DNA of 64,000 nt from Comamonas sp. JUb58. GTDB taxonomy: Bacteria > Pseudomonadota > Gammaproteobacteria > Burkholderiales > Burkholderiaceae_C. The notes beneath the pieces are model-generated. The model saw only the letters and a list, made by a program, of their open reading frames with translations, was not told the DNA's origin and searched no databases. The stretch covers positions 1 through 64,000 of the forward strand of contig NZ_SOAL01000024.1 in NCBI RefSeq assembly GCF_004364775.1, in the 5' to 3' direction. Position numbers and translations under genes: made by a program. Positions 53,425-62,748 of this stretch are shown piece after piece. Within the stretch, counting starts at the first letter, position 1. Each line of letters begins with the position of its first letter.

Positions 53425-55542
53425 TCAGCGGCCGCGCAGGAACAGCGCGTCCAGCTCCTTCATGTTCAGCTGGCGCCAGGTGGGCCGGCCATGGTTGCAC
53501 TGGTCGGAGCGCTCGGTGTGCTCCATATCGCGCAGCAGTGCGTTCATCTCGTCGATGGTGAGTTGCCGGTTGGCACGCACGGCGCCGTGGCAGGCCATCG
53601 TCCCCAGGATCTCGTTGCGGGCGCGTTGCACAACCGTGCTGGCATCGTGCTGTGCCAGCTCGGCCAGCACGCTGCGCGCCAGCTCCACCGGGTTGCCTTG
53701 GGCCAAGGTGGTGGGCGTGGCGCGCACGGCCAGGGTCTTGGGCGAGAAGGGCACCACCTCCAGGCCCAGTTGGGCCAGGGTTTCGCTGTGGTCTTCGGCG
53801 GTCGCTACCTCTTCGGGTGTGGCCGAGAAGGTTGCTGGAATCAGCAGCGGCTGGCTGGCAATGGCGCTGTTGGCATCGCCATCATCGAGCTGGCTTTTGA
53901 GGCGTTCGTAGACGATGCGCTCATGGGCTGCGTGCATGTCGACAATGACCAGGCCCTGGGCGTTTTCCGCCAGGATGTAGACGCCATGGATTTGCGCCAC
54001 GGCCCGGCCCAGCGGCCAGGGGTTGTCGGCCGACTCGGGTGGCAGCGTGGGCACCAGCGGGGCGCCGGCGGCCATGGCGCCAGCAGTAGGTTGCGGGTTC
54101 CAGCGCGGGCTGGCTTCCTGCACCTGCCAGGGCGTCGCATCGATGCTGGTGGGGGAGCTGGTAGATGTGCTGGTGGGCGTGCCTGCCAGCGCCGCATCGG
54201 GTGATGCCGTGCCGCCAGCCTGGCCCCAGAGCGCAGCCGTTTGCTGCAGCGCCTGCAGGCCGTTGACGCGGGGTGGCGTATCAAAGCGCATCGCAGTCTG
54301 CGCCTGGGGTGCGGGCGCATAGGCCTGGCCGGGCAAGGCGGTCGGCTGGCCTGCCGCAGCGGTTGTGGGTGCGGCGGCTGCAGCATCCAGCAATTGCTGG
54401 GCGCGTGGCGCGGCCAGCGCGTTCTCCACGCCATGCAGCACTGCCTGGTGCACCTCGCGGCTATCGCGAAAGCGCACCTCGATCTTGGTCGGGTGCACGT
54501 TCACATCGACCCGCATCGGATCGAGGCTGATGTAGAGCGCATAGACGGGTTGGCGGTGGCCGTGCAGCACATCCTCATAGGCGGCACGCGCGGCATGGGT
54601 GAGCACCTTGTCGCGCACAAAGCGGCCGTTGACATAGCAGAACTGCTGGTCGGCACGCGAGCGCGCGGCATCGGGCAGGCCCGCGCGGCCACGCACCTGC
54701 ACATGGCCGGCCCGGTAGTTCACGACAATCGATTGCTCCAGAAAATCGGGGCCCAGCACATCGGCTAGGCGCTTGTCCATGGCCCGCTGCTCCAGCTGCT
54801 GCCAGGCGGCGTCGTCGGGCTGGTCTGCATCGCTGCGGGGTGGCAAGGTGGCGCGCCACTGCTCCACCAGCTTGCCCTCATGCCAGATGGCAAAGCCCAC
54901 AGCCGGGCGGGTCAGCGCATGGCGGCGTACGGCCTCCACGCAATGGGCCAGTTCGGTGGCATCGGTCTTCAGGAACTTGCGCCGTGCAGGCGTGCTGAAG
55001 AACAGCTCCTTGACCTCCATCGTCGTGCCAGGGTTGCGGGCGGCGGGGCGCAGCTCGCCACTGCGGGCATCGAGCAGGTAGGCGGTCTCTTGCTGGGCGG
55101 GGCGCGAGAGTACGCTCATCTCCGACACCGAGGCAATGGCAGCCAGGGCCTCGCCCCGGAACCCCATGGTCGCCACCGATTCCAGGTCATGCAGGTTGCG
55201 GATCTTGCTGGTCGCGTGGCGGCGCAGCGCAATCGGCAGTTCTTCGCGCGGAATGCCACAGCCATCGTCTTCCACGGTGATCAGCCGCACGCCGCCGGCG
55301 AGCAGGCGCACGGTGATGCTGGTGGCCCCTGCATCGAGCGCGTTGTCGACCAGCTCACGCACGACGGAGGCGGGTCGTTCCACGACCTCGCCGGCCGCTA
55401 TCTGGCTGACCAGCTCATCGGGCAGATCCTGGATGGGGCGGCGCGCGGGCGCTGCCCGGTCTGCACTGTGGGCTGCAGGCGTTAATGCGTCGTTGGGGGC
55501 GTCTGCCGGGTCAAGGGAGGCGGGTGCGGTATCTGCTGTCAT
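53425..55542 (-). CDS. mutL: DNA mismatch repair protein MutL, endonuclease type
   Basis: This 705-residue protein has the N-terminal GHKL ATPase: LVSQIAAGEVVERPASVV, VRELVDNALDAGATSITVRL, DDGCGI and ATSKIRNLHDL...TMGFRGEALAAIASVS. A long Ala/Pro/Thr-rich linker (~385-510) follows, then the dimerisation domain with VDMHAAHERIVYERL, TMACHGAVRANRQL and QCNHGRPTW. The DMHA-x2-E-x4-E block and the Cys/His motifs are those of MutL proteins that nick DNA themselves, as expected where MutH is lacking. Met replaces the usual Gln of DQHA. Confidence 0.97.
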   Translation of the reverse strand: MTADTAPASLDPADAPNDALTPAAHSADRAAPARRPIQDLPDELVSQIAAGEVVERPASVVRELVDNALDAGATSITVRLLAGGVRLITVEDDGCGIPREELPIALRRHATSKIRNLHDLESVATMGFRGEALAAIASVSEMSVLSRPAQQETAYLLDARSGELRPAARNPGTTMEVKELFFSTPARRKFLKTDATELAHCVEAVRRHALTRPAVGFAIWHEGKLVEQWRATLPPRSDADQPDDAAWQQLEQRAMDKRLADVLGPDFLEQSIVVNYRAGHVQVRGRAGLPDAARSRADQQFCYVNGRFVRDKVLTHAARAAYEDVLHGHRQPVYALYISLDPMRVDVNVHPTKIEVRFRDSREVHQAVLHGVENALAAPRAQQLLDAAAAAPTTAAAGQPTALPGQAYAPAPQAQTAMRFDTPPRVNGLQALQQTAALWGQAGGTASPDAALAGTPTSTSTSSPTSIDATPWQVQEASPRWNPQPTAGAMAAGAPLVPTLPPESADNPWPLGRAVAQIHGVYILAENAQGLVIVDMHAAHERIVYERLKSQLDDGDANSAIASQPLLIPATFSATPEEVATAEDHSETLAQLGLEVVPFSPKTLAVRATPTTLAQGNPVELARSVLAELAQHDASTVVQRARNEILGTMACHGAVRANRQLTIDEMNALLRDMEHTERSDQCNHGRPTWRQLNMKELDALFLRGR

Positions 55543-55654
55543 GCAGGGATTTTAGGCAAAGCCGCCTGGCATTCGGGGTAAAGTGTGCAATCGCCACTTG
55601 GTGCCCTGGGGCTGTAGTTCCCTAGCCTGCTTAAGTGGTGATCAAGATGGTTTG

Positions 55655-55684
55655 CCGCAGGGCCTCAGGGCTGCTGCGGTTTTT
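55655..55684 (+). terminator. Terminator-like hairpin in the dedA leader
   Basis: CCGCAG pairs with CTGCGG and five T residues follow, about 20 bases before the dedA start. No gene lies upstream on this strand, so the hairpin could be an attenuator for dedA or a chance structure. Confidence 0.35.
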
Positions 55685-55702
55685 GTGTAGAGAGGTTGTG
55701 TT

Positions 55703-56380
55703 TTGGAATTTTTCAGCTGGTTCATCGATGCAGGCATGCATCTGATCGACTTCATCTTGCATGTCGACAAGTACCTGGAAGCTTTTGTAACGACCTATGG
55801 CATGTGGGTCTACGCGCTGCTGTTTCTGATCGTCTTTGTCGAGACCGGTGTCGTGGTGATGCCCTTCCTGCCTGGCGATTCGCTGCTGTTCATCGTGGGT
55901 GCCATGTGCGGTGCGGGGCTGATGAGCTTTCCGCTGGCCACCGGCTTGCTGTTTGCGGCGGCCTTCCTTGGCGACCAGTGCAATTACCAGATCGGCCACC
56001 ATTTAGGGCCCAAGGTGTTCAAGTGGGAGAACTCGCGCTGGTTCAACCGCAAGGCCTTTGACAAGGCCCATGCGTTCTACGAGCGCTATGGCGGCATCAC
56101 CATCATCCTGGCGCGCTTCATGCCGTTTGTGCGCACCTTTGCGCCCTTTGTGGCGGGTGTGGCCAACATGAACCGTGCCAAGTTCATCGCCTACAACCTG
56201 ATTGGCGCGGCCATCTGGGTGTTTGGCATTTGCGCGGCGGGTTACTTCTTTGGCAACCTGCCCTGGGTCAAGGCCAACCTGGAGAAGATCATCTGGGGCC
56301 TGATCCTGGTGCCCGGCCTGCTGGCCATCTTTGGCGCCTGGCGCGCTGGCAAGAACGAGAAGGCGGCTGGCACCGTCTGA
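55703..56380 (+). CDS. DedA-family membrane protein
   Basis: This 225-residue integral membrane protein of the DedA/SNARE-associated family opens MEFFSWFIDAGMHLIDFILH. Conserved features are FVETGVVVMPFLPGDSLLF, GDQCNYQIG and FARFMPFVRTFAPFVAGVAN. DedA proteins act as undecaprenyl-phosphate or phospholipid flippases and affect cell division, proton motive force and polymyxin tolerance. The start codon is TTG at 55703, chosen because AGAGAGG lies seven bases upstream and the N-terminus then matches the family. Confidence 0.92.
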   Translation: MEFFSWFIDAGMHLIDFILHVDKYLEAFVTTYGMWVYALLFLIVFVETGVVVMPFLPGDSLLFIVGAMCGAGLMSFPLATGLLFAAAFLGDQCNYQIGHHLGPKVFKWENSRWFNRKAFDKAHAFYERYGGITIILARFMPFVRTFAPFVAGVANMNRAKFIAYNLIGAAIWVFGICAAGYFFGNLPWVKANLEKIIWGLILVPGLLAIFGAWRAGKNEKAAGTV

Positions 56381-56400
56381 GCAGTGCGAGCATGATGACG

Positions 56401-56429
56401 AAGGGACCGCCTAGGCGGTCCCTTTTTTT
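56401..56429. terminator. Terminator between dedA and amiC
   Basis: AAGGGACCGCC, a TA loop and GGCGGTCCCTT run into seven T residues on the plus strand. The A-run on the other side is short, so it is best for dedA. Confidence 0.92.
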
Positions 56430-56451
56430 GTGGCTGGAAGCGGGGTGAGGC

Positions 56452-58056
56452 TTATACCGTGCGGTTGCGCGCCAAGGGCGGGTTCTTTGCAAAGTACGCC
56501 TGGATGCCGCGCATGATGGCATCGGCCAGCTGGTTCTGGTAGGCGGTGGTGCGCAGCTTGGCTTCTTCTTCCGGGTTGCTGATGAAGGCGGTCTCGACCA
56601 GCACGCTGGGGATGTCGGGCGCCTTCAACACCGCAAAACCGGCTTGCTCCACGCGGGGCTTGTGCAGGCGGGCAAACTGGCCCAGCTGGCCCAGCACATG
56701 GGTGCCGAGCTTGAGGCTGTCATTGATCTGGGCGGTGGTGCTCATGTCGAGCAGCGCGCGCTGCACATGGGCATCGCTGCTGCCAACGCCGGCGACGTTC
56801 AGGCCACCGACCATGTCGGCCTGGTTTTCCTTGTTCGCCAGCCAGCGCGCGGCCGAGCTGGTGGCGCCGCGCTCGCTCAGCGCAAACACACTGGCGCCAT
56901 TGGCCGATGGCTTGGTGAACGCATCGGCATGGATGCTGATGAACAGATCGGCCTGCACACGGCGGGCTTTTTCGACCCGGGTGTTGAGCGGCACAAAGAA
57001 GTCGGCATCGCGCGTCATGAACGCGCGCATCGGGTTGCCGCCGACGCTGCTGTTGTTGATGCGCTCGCGCAGCATATGGCCGATCTTGAGCACGATGTCT
57101 TTTTCGCGGATACCGCTGGGGCCGGTGGCGCCGGGGTCTTCACCGCCATGGCCGGGATCAAGCGCCACGATGATGAGGCGGTCGGTGCGCGAAGCCGGGC
57201 GGCCGCGTGCTGGCGGCGGGCTCGGTGGTGGCGCAGGGGGAGGGGGTGGCGGAGCTGCAGCCACCACGGTGGGCGGTGGGGCGACTGGCGCAGGTGGGGG
57301 GGTGACGGGGCGGTTGCCGCTCTTGGCAATCAGCTCGGCCAGCGGGTCGGCCGCTTGGGCGACGGCCGCTGGCGATGGTGGCGCTGCAGCCACCACGGTG
57401 CCCAGCGCGGCGGGCGCGGGCGGGTCGCCAGCAATGGCGGCGGCGACCGAGGGCGGCAGGCTGCTGCCCGCTGCAGGCGGGGGCACAGGTGCCGGCGCTG
57501 CGGCCACGGCGCTGTGGCTGTTCTCCATCATGCGCTCGCTGATCAGGCTCTCGAGTGGATCGCTGGGCCGGGCGGGGTACAAGTCGAGCACCAGGCGGTG
57601 CTGGTAGGGGGCGACCGGTTTCAGGGTAAAGACCTGGGGCTTGGCCTCCTGCTTGAGGTCGATGACCAGCCGCACCACATTGGGCGAGTTCTGGCCCACG
57701 CGGATGCCGGCGATATTGGGGTCGTCCGAGCGGACCTTGGCCACCAGCTCACGCAGCGCGGGGTTGAGGTCGATGCCCTCGATATCGACCGCCAGGCGCG
57801 GCGGCTCGGGCACAAAGCGCTGTTCGGTCTTGAGCGGCGTGTCGGACTCGATCGTGACGCGGGTGTAGTCCTTGGAGGGCCAGAGGCGCACGGCAACGAT
57901 GCTGGCGCCAAAGGCCAGATGGCTGCTGCCCAGCAGCAGCACCAGGCTGCCGCCGCGCAGCACATCGCGGCGCGACAGACCGGGGTGGCTGGCGGGCACG
58001 CCGTCAGCAGGGGTGAAAGGGGCAGAGGCGGGGAGATATTTCGGGGTGTCGCTCAC
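56452..58056 (-). CDS. amiC: N-acetylmuramoyl-L-alanine amidase, AmiC type, Tat-exported
   Basis: This 534-residue periplasmic enzyme cleaves peptide stems from peptidoglycan during cell separation. A twin-arginine signal is visible at LSRRDVLRGGSLVLLLG (~residues 28-44). An AMIN domain follows (RLWPSKDYTRVTIESD to ~175), then a very Pro/Ala-rich linker (~190-290). The amidase_3 domain has zinc ligands in ALDPGHGGEDPGATG, SIHADAF and the catalytic Glu in VLVETAFISNPEEE. It overlaps tsaE by four bases. Confidence 0.96.
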   Translation of the reverse strand: MSDTPKYLPASAPFTPADGVPASHPGLSRRDVLRGGSLVLLLGSSHLAFGASIVAVRLWPSKDYTRVTIESDTPLKTEQRFVPEPPRLAVDIEGIDLNPALRELVAKVRSDDPNIAGIRVGQNSPNVVRLVIDLKQEAKPQVFTLKPVAPYQHRLVLDLYPARPSDPLESLISERMMENSHSAVAAAPAPVPPPAAGSSLPPSVAAAIAGDPPAPAALGTVVAAAPPSPAAVAQAADPLAELIAKSGNRPVTPPPAPVAPPPTVVAAAPPPPPPAPPPSPPPARGRPASRTDRLIIVALDPGHGGEDPGATGPSGIREKDIVLKIGHMLRERINNSSVGGNPMRAFMTRDADFFVPLNTRVEKARRVQADLFISIHADAFTKPSANGASVFALSERGATSSAARWLANKENQADMVGGLNVAGVGSSDAHVQRALLDMSTTAQINDSLKLGTHVLGQLGQFARLHKPRVEQAGFAVLKAPDIPSVLVETAFISNPEEEAKLRTTAYQNQLADAIMRGIQAYFAKNPPLARNRTV

Positions 58057-58544
58057 GCTGAAAACCCTTGGACGATGGAGGCACCTGCCGGGGTGAAGGC
58101 CTGCAGATGCACCTGGCGTTCTGATTCGTTGATTGCTTCAATACTGATAGCTACATCGGCAATAGGTGTTACCGCTGCAGCCTTCTGCGGCCATTCTGCC
58201 ACTTTCAGGCCGGGGCTGGCAAAAATATCGCGGAAGCCAGCGTCTTCCCACTCGCGCGGATCGTCGAAACGGTAGAAGTCAAAGTGCCAGACCGGATAGT
58301 CGCGGCCCTCATGGGGTTCGACCACCGCGTAGGTGGGGCTCTTGATGCGGCCCTGCACGCCCAGGGCGCGCAGCAGGTGGCGCACCAGGGTGGTTTTTCC
58401 CGCGCCCAGATCGCCATGCAAAGTTAGGTAAACATTGGACAGCGCTGGCTGCGCGGCCAGGCGCGCGGCAAAAGCTTCCGTATCGCGCTCGTCTTTCCAG
58501 ATGCAGTGGAGCGAGGGATAGGAGGGGCTGGCAGTAGCGTTCAA
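58053..58544 (-). CDS. tsaE: tRNA threonylcarbamoyladenosine biosynthesis ATPase TsaE
   Basis: This 163-residue ATPase of the TsaBDE complex makes t6A37 in tRNA. Walker A is LHGDLGAGKTTLVRHLLRAL (~residues 43-62), followed by KSPTYAVVEPHEG and VWHFDFYRFDDPREWEDAGF. Its stop overlaps the amiC start (ATGA). It is divergent from queG. Confidence 0.96.
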   Translation of the reverse strand: MNATASPSYPSLHCIWKDERDTEAFAARLAAQPALSNVYLTLHGDLGAGKTTLVRHLLRALGVQGRIKSPTYAVVEPHEGRDYPVWHFDFYRFDDPREWEDAGFRDIFASPGLKVAEWPQKAAAVTPIADVAISIEAINESERQVHLQAFTPAGASIVQGFSA

Positions 58545-58596
58545 AATGTCGTTCCCGGGCCACGCAGGCCCTCAGGTTTTTTTACAATGGCAGCAC

Positions 58597-59679
58597 ATGG
58601 ACGCCGCTGATCCCACTTTCATCCAACAGATCAACGACTGGGCGCTGGAGCTGGGATTTTCCCAAATCGGCGTGGCAGGCGTGGATTTGTCGACGGCGGA
58701 AGCTGGATTGATGCAGTGGCTGGAAAAAGGTTTCCATGGCGAGATGCATTACATGCAGGCCCATGGCCTCAAGCGTGCCCGGCCGGCGGAGCTGGTGCCC
58801 GGCACGCTCAGCGTGATTACAGCACGCATGGATTATCTGCCGCAAAACACCCCGCTAGACTGGCAGCGCCAGGAGTGGGAGCGCCATGCGCGGCCCGGCG
58901 AGGGCCTGGTCAGCGTCTATGCCCGGGGGCGCGATTACCACAAGGTGCTGCGCAACCGGCTGCAAAAGCTGGCCGAACTCATCGATGCAGCGCTCAGTGA
59001 ACACAACCTGGCACACCGCGCGTTCACCGATTCGGCCCCCGTGCTGGAGGCCGAGCTGGCCAGCCGCAGCGGCCAGGGCTGGCGCGGCAAGCACACGCTG
59101 GTGCTGAGCCGCGATGCCGGCTCGATGTTTTTTCTGGGCGAGATCTTTGTCAACATCGCCTTGCCCGCCACCGCGCCGGTGACGGCCCATTGCGGTCAGT
59201 GCACGGCCTGCATCGATGCCTGCCCGACGGCGGCCATCATTGCGCCGCAGTCCATCGATGCGCGGCGCTGCATCTCTTACCTGACGATTGAGCTCGATGG
59301 CGCCATTCCCGAGGAGTTCCGTGCGCCCATGGGCAACCGCATCTATGGCTGCGATGACTGCCAGCTGGCCTGCCCCTGGAACAAATTTGCCCAGCGTGCA
59401 GTGCTGCCCGATTTTGATGCGCGCGGGGCGCTGATGGACCAGCAGCTGCCCCATCTATTTGCATGGGACGAGGCCACGTTCCTGCGCATCACCGAAGGCA
59501 GCCCCATACGCCGCATCGGCCATGAGCGCTGGCTGCGCAATATTGCCGTGGCCCTGGGCAATGCCTGGCGCCAGACCGGCGATGCGCGCTATGCGCAGGC
59601 GCTGCACAGCCGTGCCGACCACGACAGCGCCGTGGTGCGCGAGCATGTGGCCTGGGGGCTGGGCCAGCGCAGCGCCTGA
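58597..59679 (+). CDS. queG: Epoxyqueuosine reductase QueG
   Basis: This 360-residue cobalamin- and iron-sulfur-dependent enzyme does the last step of queuosine synthesis on tRNA. Features are the active-site Asp in FTDSAPVLEAELA and two [4Fe-4S] motifs, HCGQCTACIDACPTAAI and GCDDCQLACPWN. A HEAT-like C-terminal tRNA-binding repeat follows (WLRNIAVALGNA to AWGLGQRS). ATG 58597 gives the family N-terminus; an in-frame ATG at 58546 would start inside the tsaE promoter region. Compare yhhQ and its riboswitch at 24383. Confidence 0.95.
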   Translation: MDAADPTFIQQINDWALELGFSQIGVAGVDLSTAEAGLMQWLEKGFHGEMHYMQAHGLKRARPAELVPGTLSVITARMDYLPQNTPLDWQRQEWERHARPGEGLVSVYARGRDYHKVLRNRLQKLAELIDAALSEHNLAHRAFTDSAPVLEAELASRSGQGWRGKHTLVLSRDAGSMFFLGEIFVNIALPATAPVTAHCGQCTACIDACPTAAIIAPQSIDARRCISYLTIELDGAIPEEFRAPMGNRIYGCDDCQLACPWNKFAQRAVLPDFDARGALMDQQLPHLFAWDEATFLRITEGSPIRRIGHERWLRNIAVALGNAWRQTGDARYAQALHSRADHDSAVVREHVAWGLGQRSA

Positions 59680-59698
59680 GGGCCGGCGGGCCCCCTGA

Positions 59699-60373
59699 TC
59701 AACCGCTGAAAAAGCCCGAGGCCTTGAGCTGCGCTACCAGCAAGTCGGTAAAGCGCGCATAGCCTGCGGCATTGGCATGCACCTGGTCGGCACGCATGGC
59801 GTCATTGGCCAGCACCTCGCTCCAGGCCTTGGCGAGCAGGGGCACCTGCTCCTCCTTGGCCAGCGCTTCATAAATCGGGTGGTCCTGGATGCGGCCGGTC
59901 AACGCGGCGCTCATGCTGAACTCAGGCACCGCCACCAGCAACACCGGAATGTTCTGCGCCTTGCACTGCTGCAGCATGCTGGCGATCTGCGCCTGGGCCG
60001 CTTGCGCGCTTTGGCGGCGCAGCCAGTCGTTGCCGCCGGCGCAAATGATCACCAGGGCGGGATGGTGGGTCTCCAACAGCTGCGGCAGGCGCTGCGCAAT
60101 CTGGCTGCTGGTTTCGCCGGAGATGCCGGCATTGACCACGTTCCAGCCGGTGCGCTCGGCCAGCAACTGCGGGTAGGACTGCGCGGCGCTGGCGCCCACG
60201 CCCTGGGTCAGCGAATCGCCCAGCGCCAGCACGGTGGCACCGGCGGGCAGGGCGGTAGCCAGTGGCGCCTTTTTGCTGCAGGCGGCAAGCCCGGCAGTCG
60301 CCAGGCCCAGGAAGGGGAGAAAGGCCAGGCGCTGAAGGCTTTGGCGGCGAGCGGTGTCACGGGTTTTCTGCAT
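59699..60373 (-). CDS. GDSL/SGNH arylesterase-like lipoprotein (TesA type)
   Basis: This 224-residue hydrolase has block I ALGDSLTQGVG (Ser), block II NAGISGETSS, block III IICAGGNDWLRR (Asn) and block V DQVHANAAGYA (Asp and His). It resembles TesA/arylesterase multifunctional thioesterase-lysophospholipases. The N-terminal sequence ends in a lipobox-like GLAAC (Cys ~32), suggesting a lipoprotein rather than the soluble periplasmic form known from E. coli. It follows the AEC transporter gene by 39 bases. Confidence 0.9.
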   Translation of the reverse strand: MQKTRDTARRQSLQRLAFLPFLGLATAGLAACSKKAPLATALPAGATVLALGDSLTQGVGASAAQSYPQLLAERTGWNVVNAGISGETSSQIAQRLPQLLETHHPALVIICAGGNDWLRRQSAQAAQAQIASMLQQCKAQNIPVLLVAVPEFSMSAALTGRIQDHPIYEALAKEEQVPLLAKAWSEVLANDAMRADQVHANAAGYARFTDLLVAQLKASGFFSG

Positions 60374-60412
60374 AGCCGCCGAGCTTAACCCATGGCTTTT
60401 ACGCAGCTGTTG

Positions 60413-61342
60413 TTAAACCGGCCACCAGCCCAGCAGGCTGAGCGCAAACGGCAGACTGGCCACGCCGCAGATGGTGGACAAGGTGACCAGCCCGGCCACA
60501 TAGGCGCCGTTGTAACCCATGCGCGCGGCCAGCACATAGCAGGTCGATGCGGTGGGCAAGGCAGAGAAGATCAACAGAATGGCGGCCTGCTGGGCCGACA
60601 GCGCCAGCCAGTGGGCCATGCACAGCGCAATCAGGGGTGTGACAAAGTGGCGGATGGCCAGGACCGAACCGCTGAGCAGCTTGCCGCGCGCCAGCAGCCC
60701 CAACTGCATACCGGCGCCCGCCGACATCAGGCCCAGCACGATGGAGGCCTGGCCGATGCGGGCCACCGTGGGCTCGACGATCGCGGGCAGGCGCAGGCCG
60801 ACCAGGTTGCAGATCAGTGCGGTGAGGGTGGCAACGATCAGCGGGTTGCGCAGCAGCTCGCGCATAAAGCCATGCTGCGAGCCCCGGGCCATCGGGTAGA
60901 CGGCTGCAATATTGAACATGGGCACGCAGACGCCGATCAGCACCGAGATCAGCTGCAGGCCTTGGGGGCCGGCCAGCCGGTCAGCCAGCGCCAGGCCGAT
61001 GAAGGAGTTGAAGCGAAACGCGATCTGCGCGCTGGCGGCGGCGTCGCGGCTATCCACCCTTGTGCCCAGCCAGGGCCAGCGCGGCAGGGTGTAGGTCAGC
61101 GCCACAGCGACGAGGCCGGTGGCCACGCCGGCCAGCATCAGGTTGGAGGTGCCTTGCCAGTCGATCGGGCTGCGGATGATCGAATAGAACAGCAAGGTGG
61201 GAAAGAGGAAGTAGTACACCAGGCTTTCCACCGGCTGCCAGATGGCCCGGTTCAGCGCCGTGTAGCGGCAGACCAGGTAGCCAATCAGGATCAGCGAGAA
61301 GTCGGGGAAAAGCAGTTGGGCGTAGTTCACGGGCGCAAGCAT
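60413..61342 (-). CDS. AEC-family transporter
   Basis: This 309-residue protein has about ten transmembrane segments and the AEC fold (auxin efflux carrier-like). Typical segments are LVYYFLFPTLLFYSIIRSPI, the NSFIGLALADRLAG region, and LSAQQAAILLIFSALPTAST. Bacterial members move malonate, malate or related anions. ATG 61342 is chosen over an upstream ATG at 61405. It is divergent from the first Bug gene at 61574. Confidence 0.9.
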   Translation of the reverse strand: MLAPVNYAQLLFPDFSLILIGYLVCRYTALNRAIWQPVESLVYYFLFPTLLFYSIIRSPIDWQGTSNLMLAGVATGLVAVALTYTLPRWPWLGTRVDSRDAAASAQIAFRFNSFIGLALADRLAGPQGLQLISVLIGVCVPMFNIAAVYPMARGSQHGFMRELLRNPLIVATLTALICNLVGLRLPAIVEPTVARIGQASIVLGLMSAGAGMQLGLLARGKLLSGSVLAIRHFVTPLIALCMAHWLALSAQQAAILLIFSALPTASTCYVLAARMGYNGAYVAGLVTLSTICGVASLPFALSLLGWWPV

Positions 61343-61573
61343 AGCGGAAGGGCCCGCGCTACGGCCCAATTGCTGTCGCCGTGGTAAGCATGTTGCTGGG
61401 TGCAAGCCCTGCCAAAGCGGTTGCCAATCGCGCTATCTGCCGCCCCGATGCGGGAAAACACGGGCCATCGGCCGCGCGCTTTGGGGCAGAACAGGCGGGC
61501 AACACCGCTAGCATGGTGGCTACATCCAAGCTGGCCCCAGCCGGCAATCGCAGATCCCGAGGAGACCTTCACC

Positions 61574-62542
61574 ATGATGAACCGCCGACTGTGCCTGGCC
61601 ATGGCACTGGCGCTGGGCAGCAGCGCTGCCCTGGCCGCTGATCCCTATCCCAACAAGCCTATCCGCCTGATCGTGCCCTTTGCCGCAGGCGGCACCACCG
61701 ATATCGTGGCCCGGGTGATCTCGGAGCCACTGTCCAAGGCGCTGGGCCAGCCGGTGGTGGTGGACAACAAGAGCGGTGGCGGCGGCACTGTGGGCGCAGC
61801 CGAAGCGGCACGCGCCCATCCCGATGGCTACACCCTGAGCATTGCGACGGTATCGACAACAGCCACCAACCCGGCCGTCAACCCCAAGATGCCCTACAAC
61901 GTGCAGCGCGATTTCACGCCCATCATCAATGTGGCAGCCACGCCCAATGTGATTGCCGTGCACCCGAGCTTTCCGGCCACCAACTACCAGGAGTTCATTG
62001 CTGAGCTCAAGAAGAACCCCGGCAAGTACTCCTATGCCACGCCCGGCACCGGCAGCATTGCCCATCTGCTGATGGAAATGCTCAAGTCCGAAACCGGTGT
62101 GAATGTGGTGCACATTCCCTACCGCGGCGGCGGCCCAGCCCTGAACGACACGGTGGCCGGCCAGGTCAACATGATCTTTGACAACCTGCCCTCGGCCTAC
62201 CCCTTCATCCGCGACAAGCGCCTGCGCGCCATTGTGGTGGCAGCGCCCCAGCGCGTGGCCGGTCTGGAATCCATCCCTACCTTCACCGAAGTGGGCGTGC
62301 CCGTGGTCAACCGCAGTGCCTATTACGGCATCGTCGGTCCCAAGAACCTGCCCAAGGAGATTGTTGACAAAGTCAACGCGGCCACCAAGAAGGCGCTGGA
62401 AGACCCGAACGTGCAAAAGCGCATTGCGGAGACCGGCTCGGACATCCTGGGCACCACCCCGGAAGTCTTTGCCCAGCAAATGAAGGACGAATACGCGGCC
62501 TACAAGGCGGTGGTGGACAAGCAGGGTATCCATCTGGATTGA
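61574..62542 (+). CDS. Bug-family (TctC-like) solute receptor, copy 1
   Basis: This 322-residue receptor has a signal peptide (cleavage near AALAADPYP) and Bug signatures PIRLIVPFAAGGTTDIVARV, QPVVVDNKSGGGGTVGAAEA and DGYTLSIATVSTTATNPAVN. It is closely similar along its whole length to the next gene, with shared stretches such as DFTPIINVAATPN and GPALNDTVAGQVNMI. No tctA/tctB permease genes are in view. The solute is unknown. GAGGAGACC precedes the ATG. Confidence 0.95.
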   Translation: MMNRRLCLAMALALGSSAALAADPYPNKPIRLIVPFAAGGTTDIVARVISEPLSKALGQPVVVDNKSGGGGTVGAAEAARAHPDGYTLSIATVSTTATNPAVNPKMPYNVQRDFTPIINVAATPNVIAVHPSFPATNYQEFIAELKKNPGKYSYATPGTGSIAHLLMEMLKSETGVNVVHIPYRGGGPALNDTVAGQVNMIFDNLPSAYPFIRDKRLRAIVVAAPQRVAGLESIPTFTEVGVPVVNRSAYYGIVGPKNLPKEIVDKVNAATKKALEDPNVQKRIAETGSDILGTTPEVFAQQMKDEYAAYKAVVDKQGIHLD

Positions 62543-62569
62543 TCCGCAACTCCTGCGTTATTCCGCTTC

Positions 62570-62607
62570 AAAGCGCGTGCTCTCCCTAGGGAAATCACGC
62601 GCTTTTT
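62570..62607 (+). terminator. Intrinsic terminator between the two Bug genes
   Basis: AAAGCGCGTG pairs with CACGCGCTTT around a 16-base loop, which itself contains CTCCCTAGGGA. T residues follow. It lies 27 bases after the first stop, so the two paralogues are separate transcripts. Confidence 0.88.
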
Positions 62608-62748
62608 GTGCGGTTGCAGCACGGTTGCGGAGGTATTAATCCGGTATAAACGCGCTGTGCTGAAAAAGCATTACGTGGCCGTGCGCCATGCGGGTCATCC
62701 ACCGGCACGCGAACCACGGCCGCACTATTTCAAATGAGGAGATTCATC

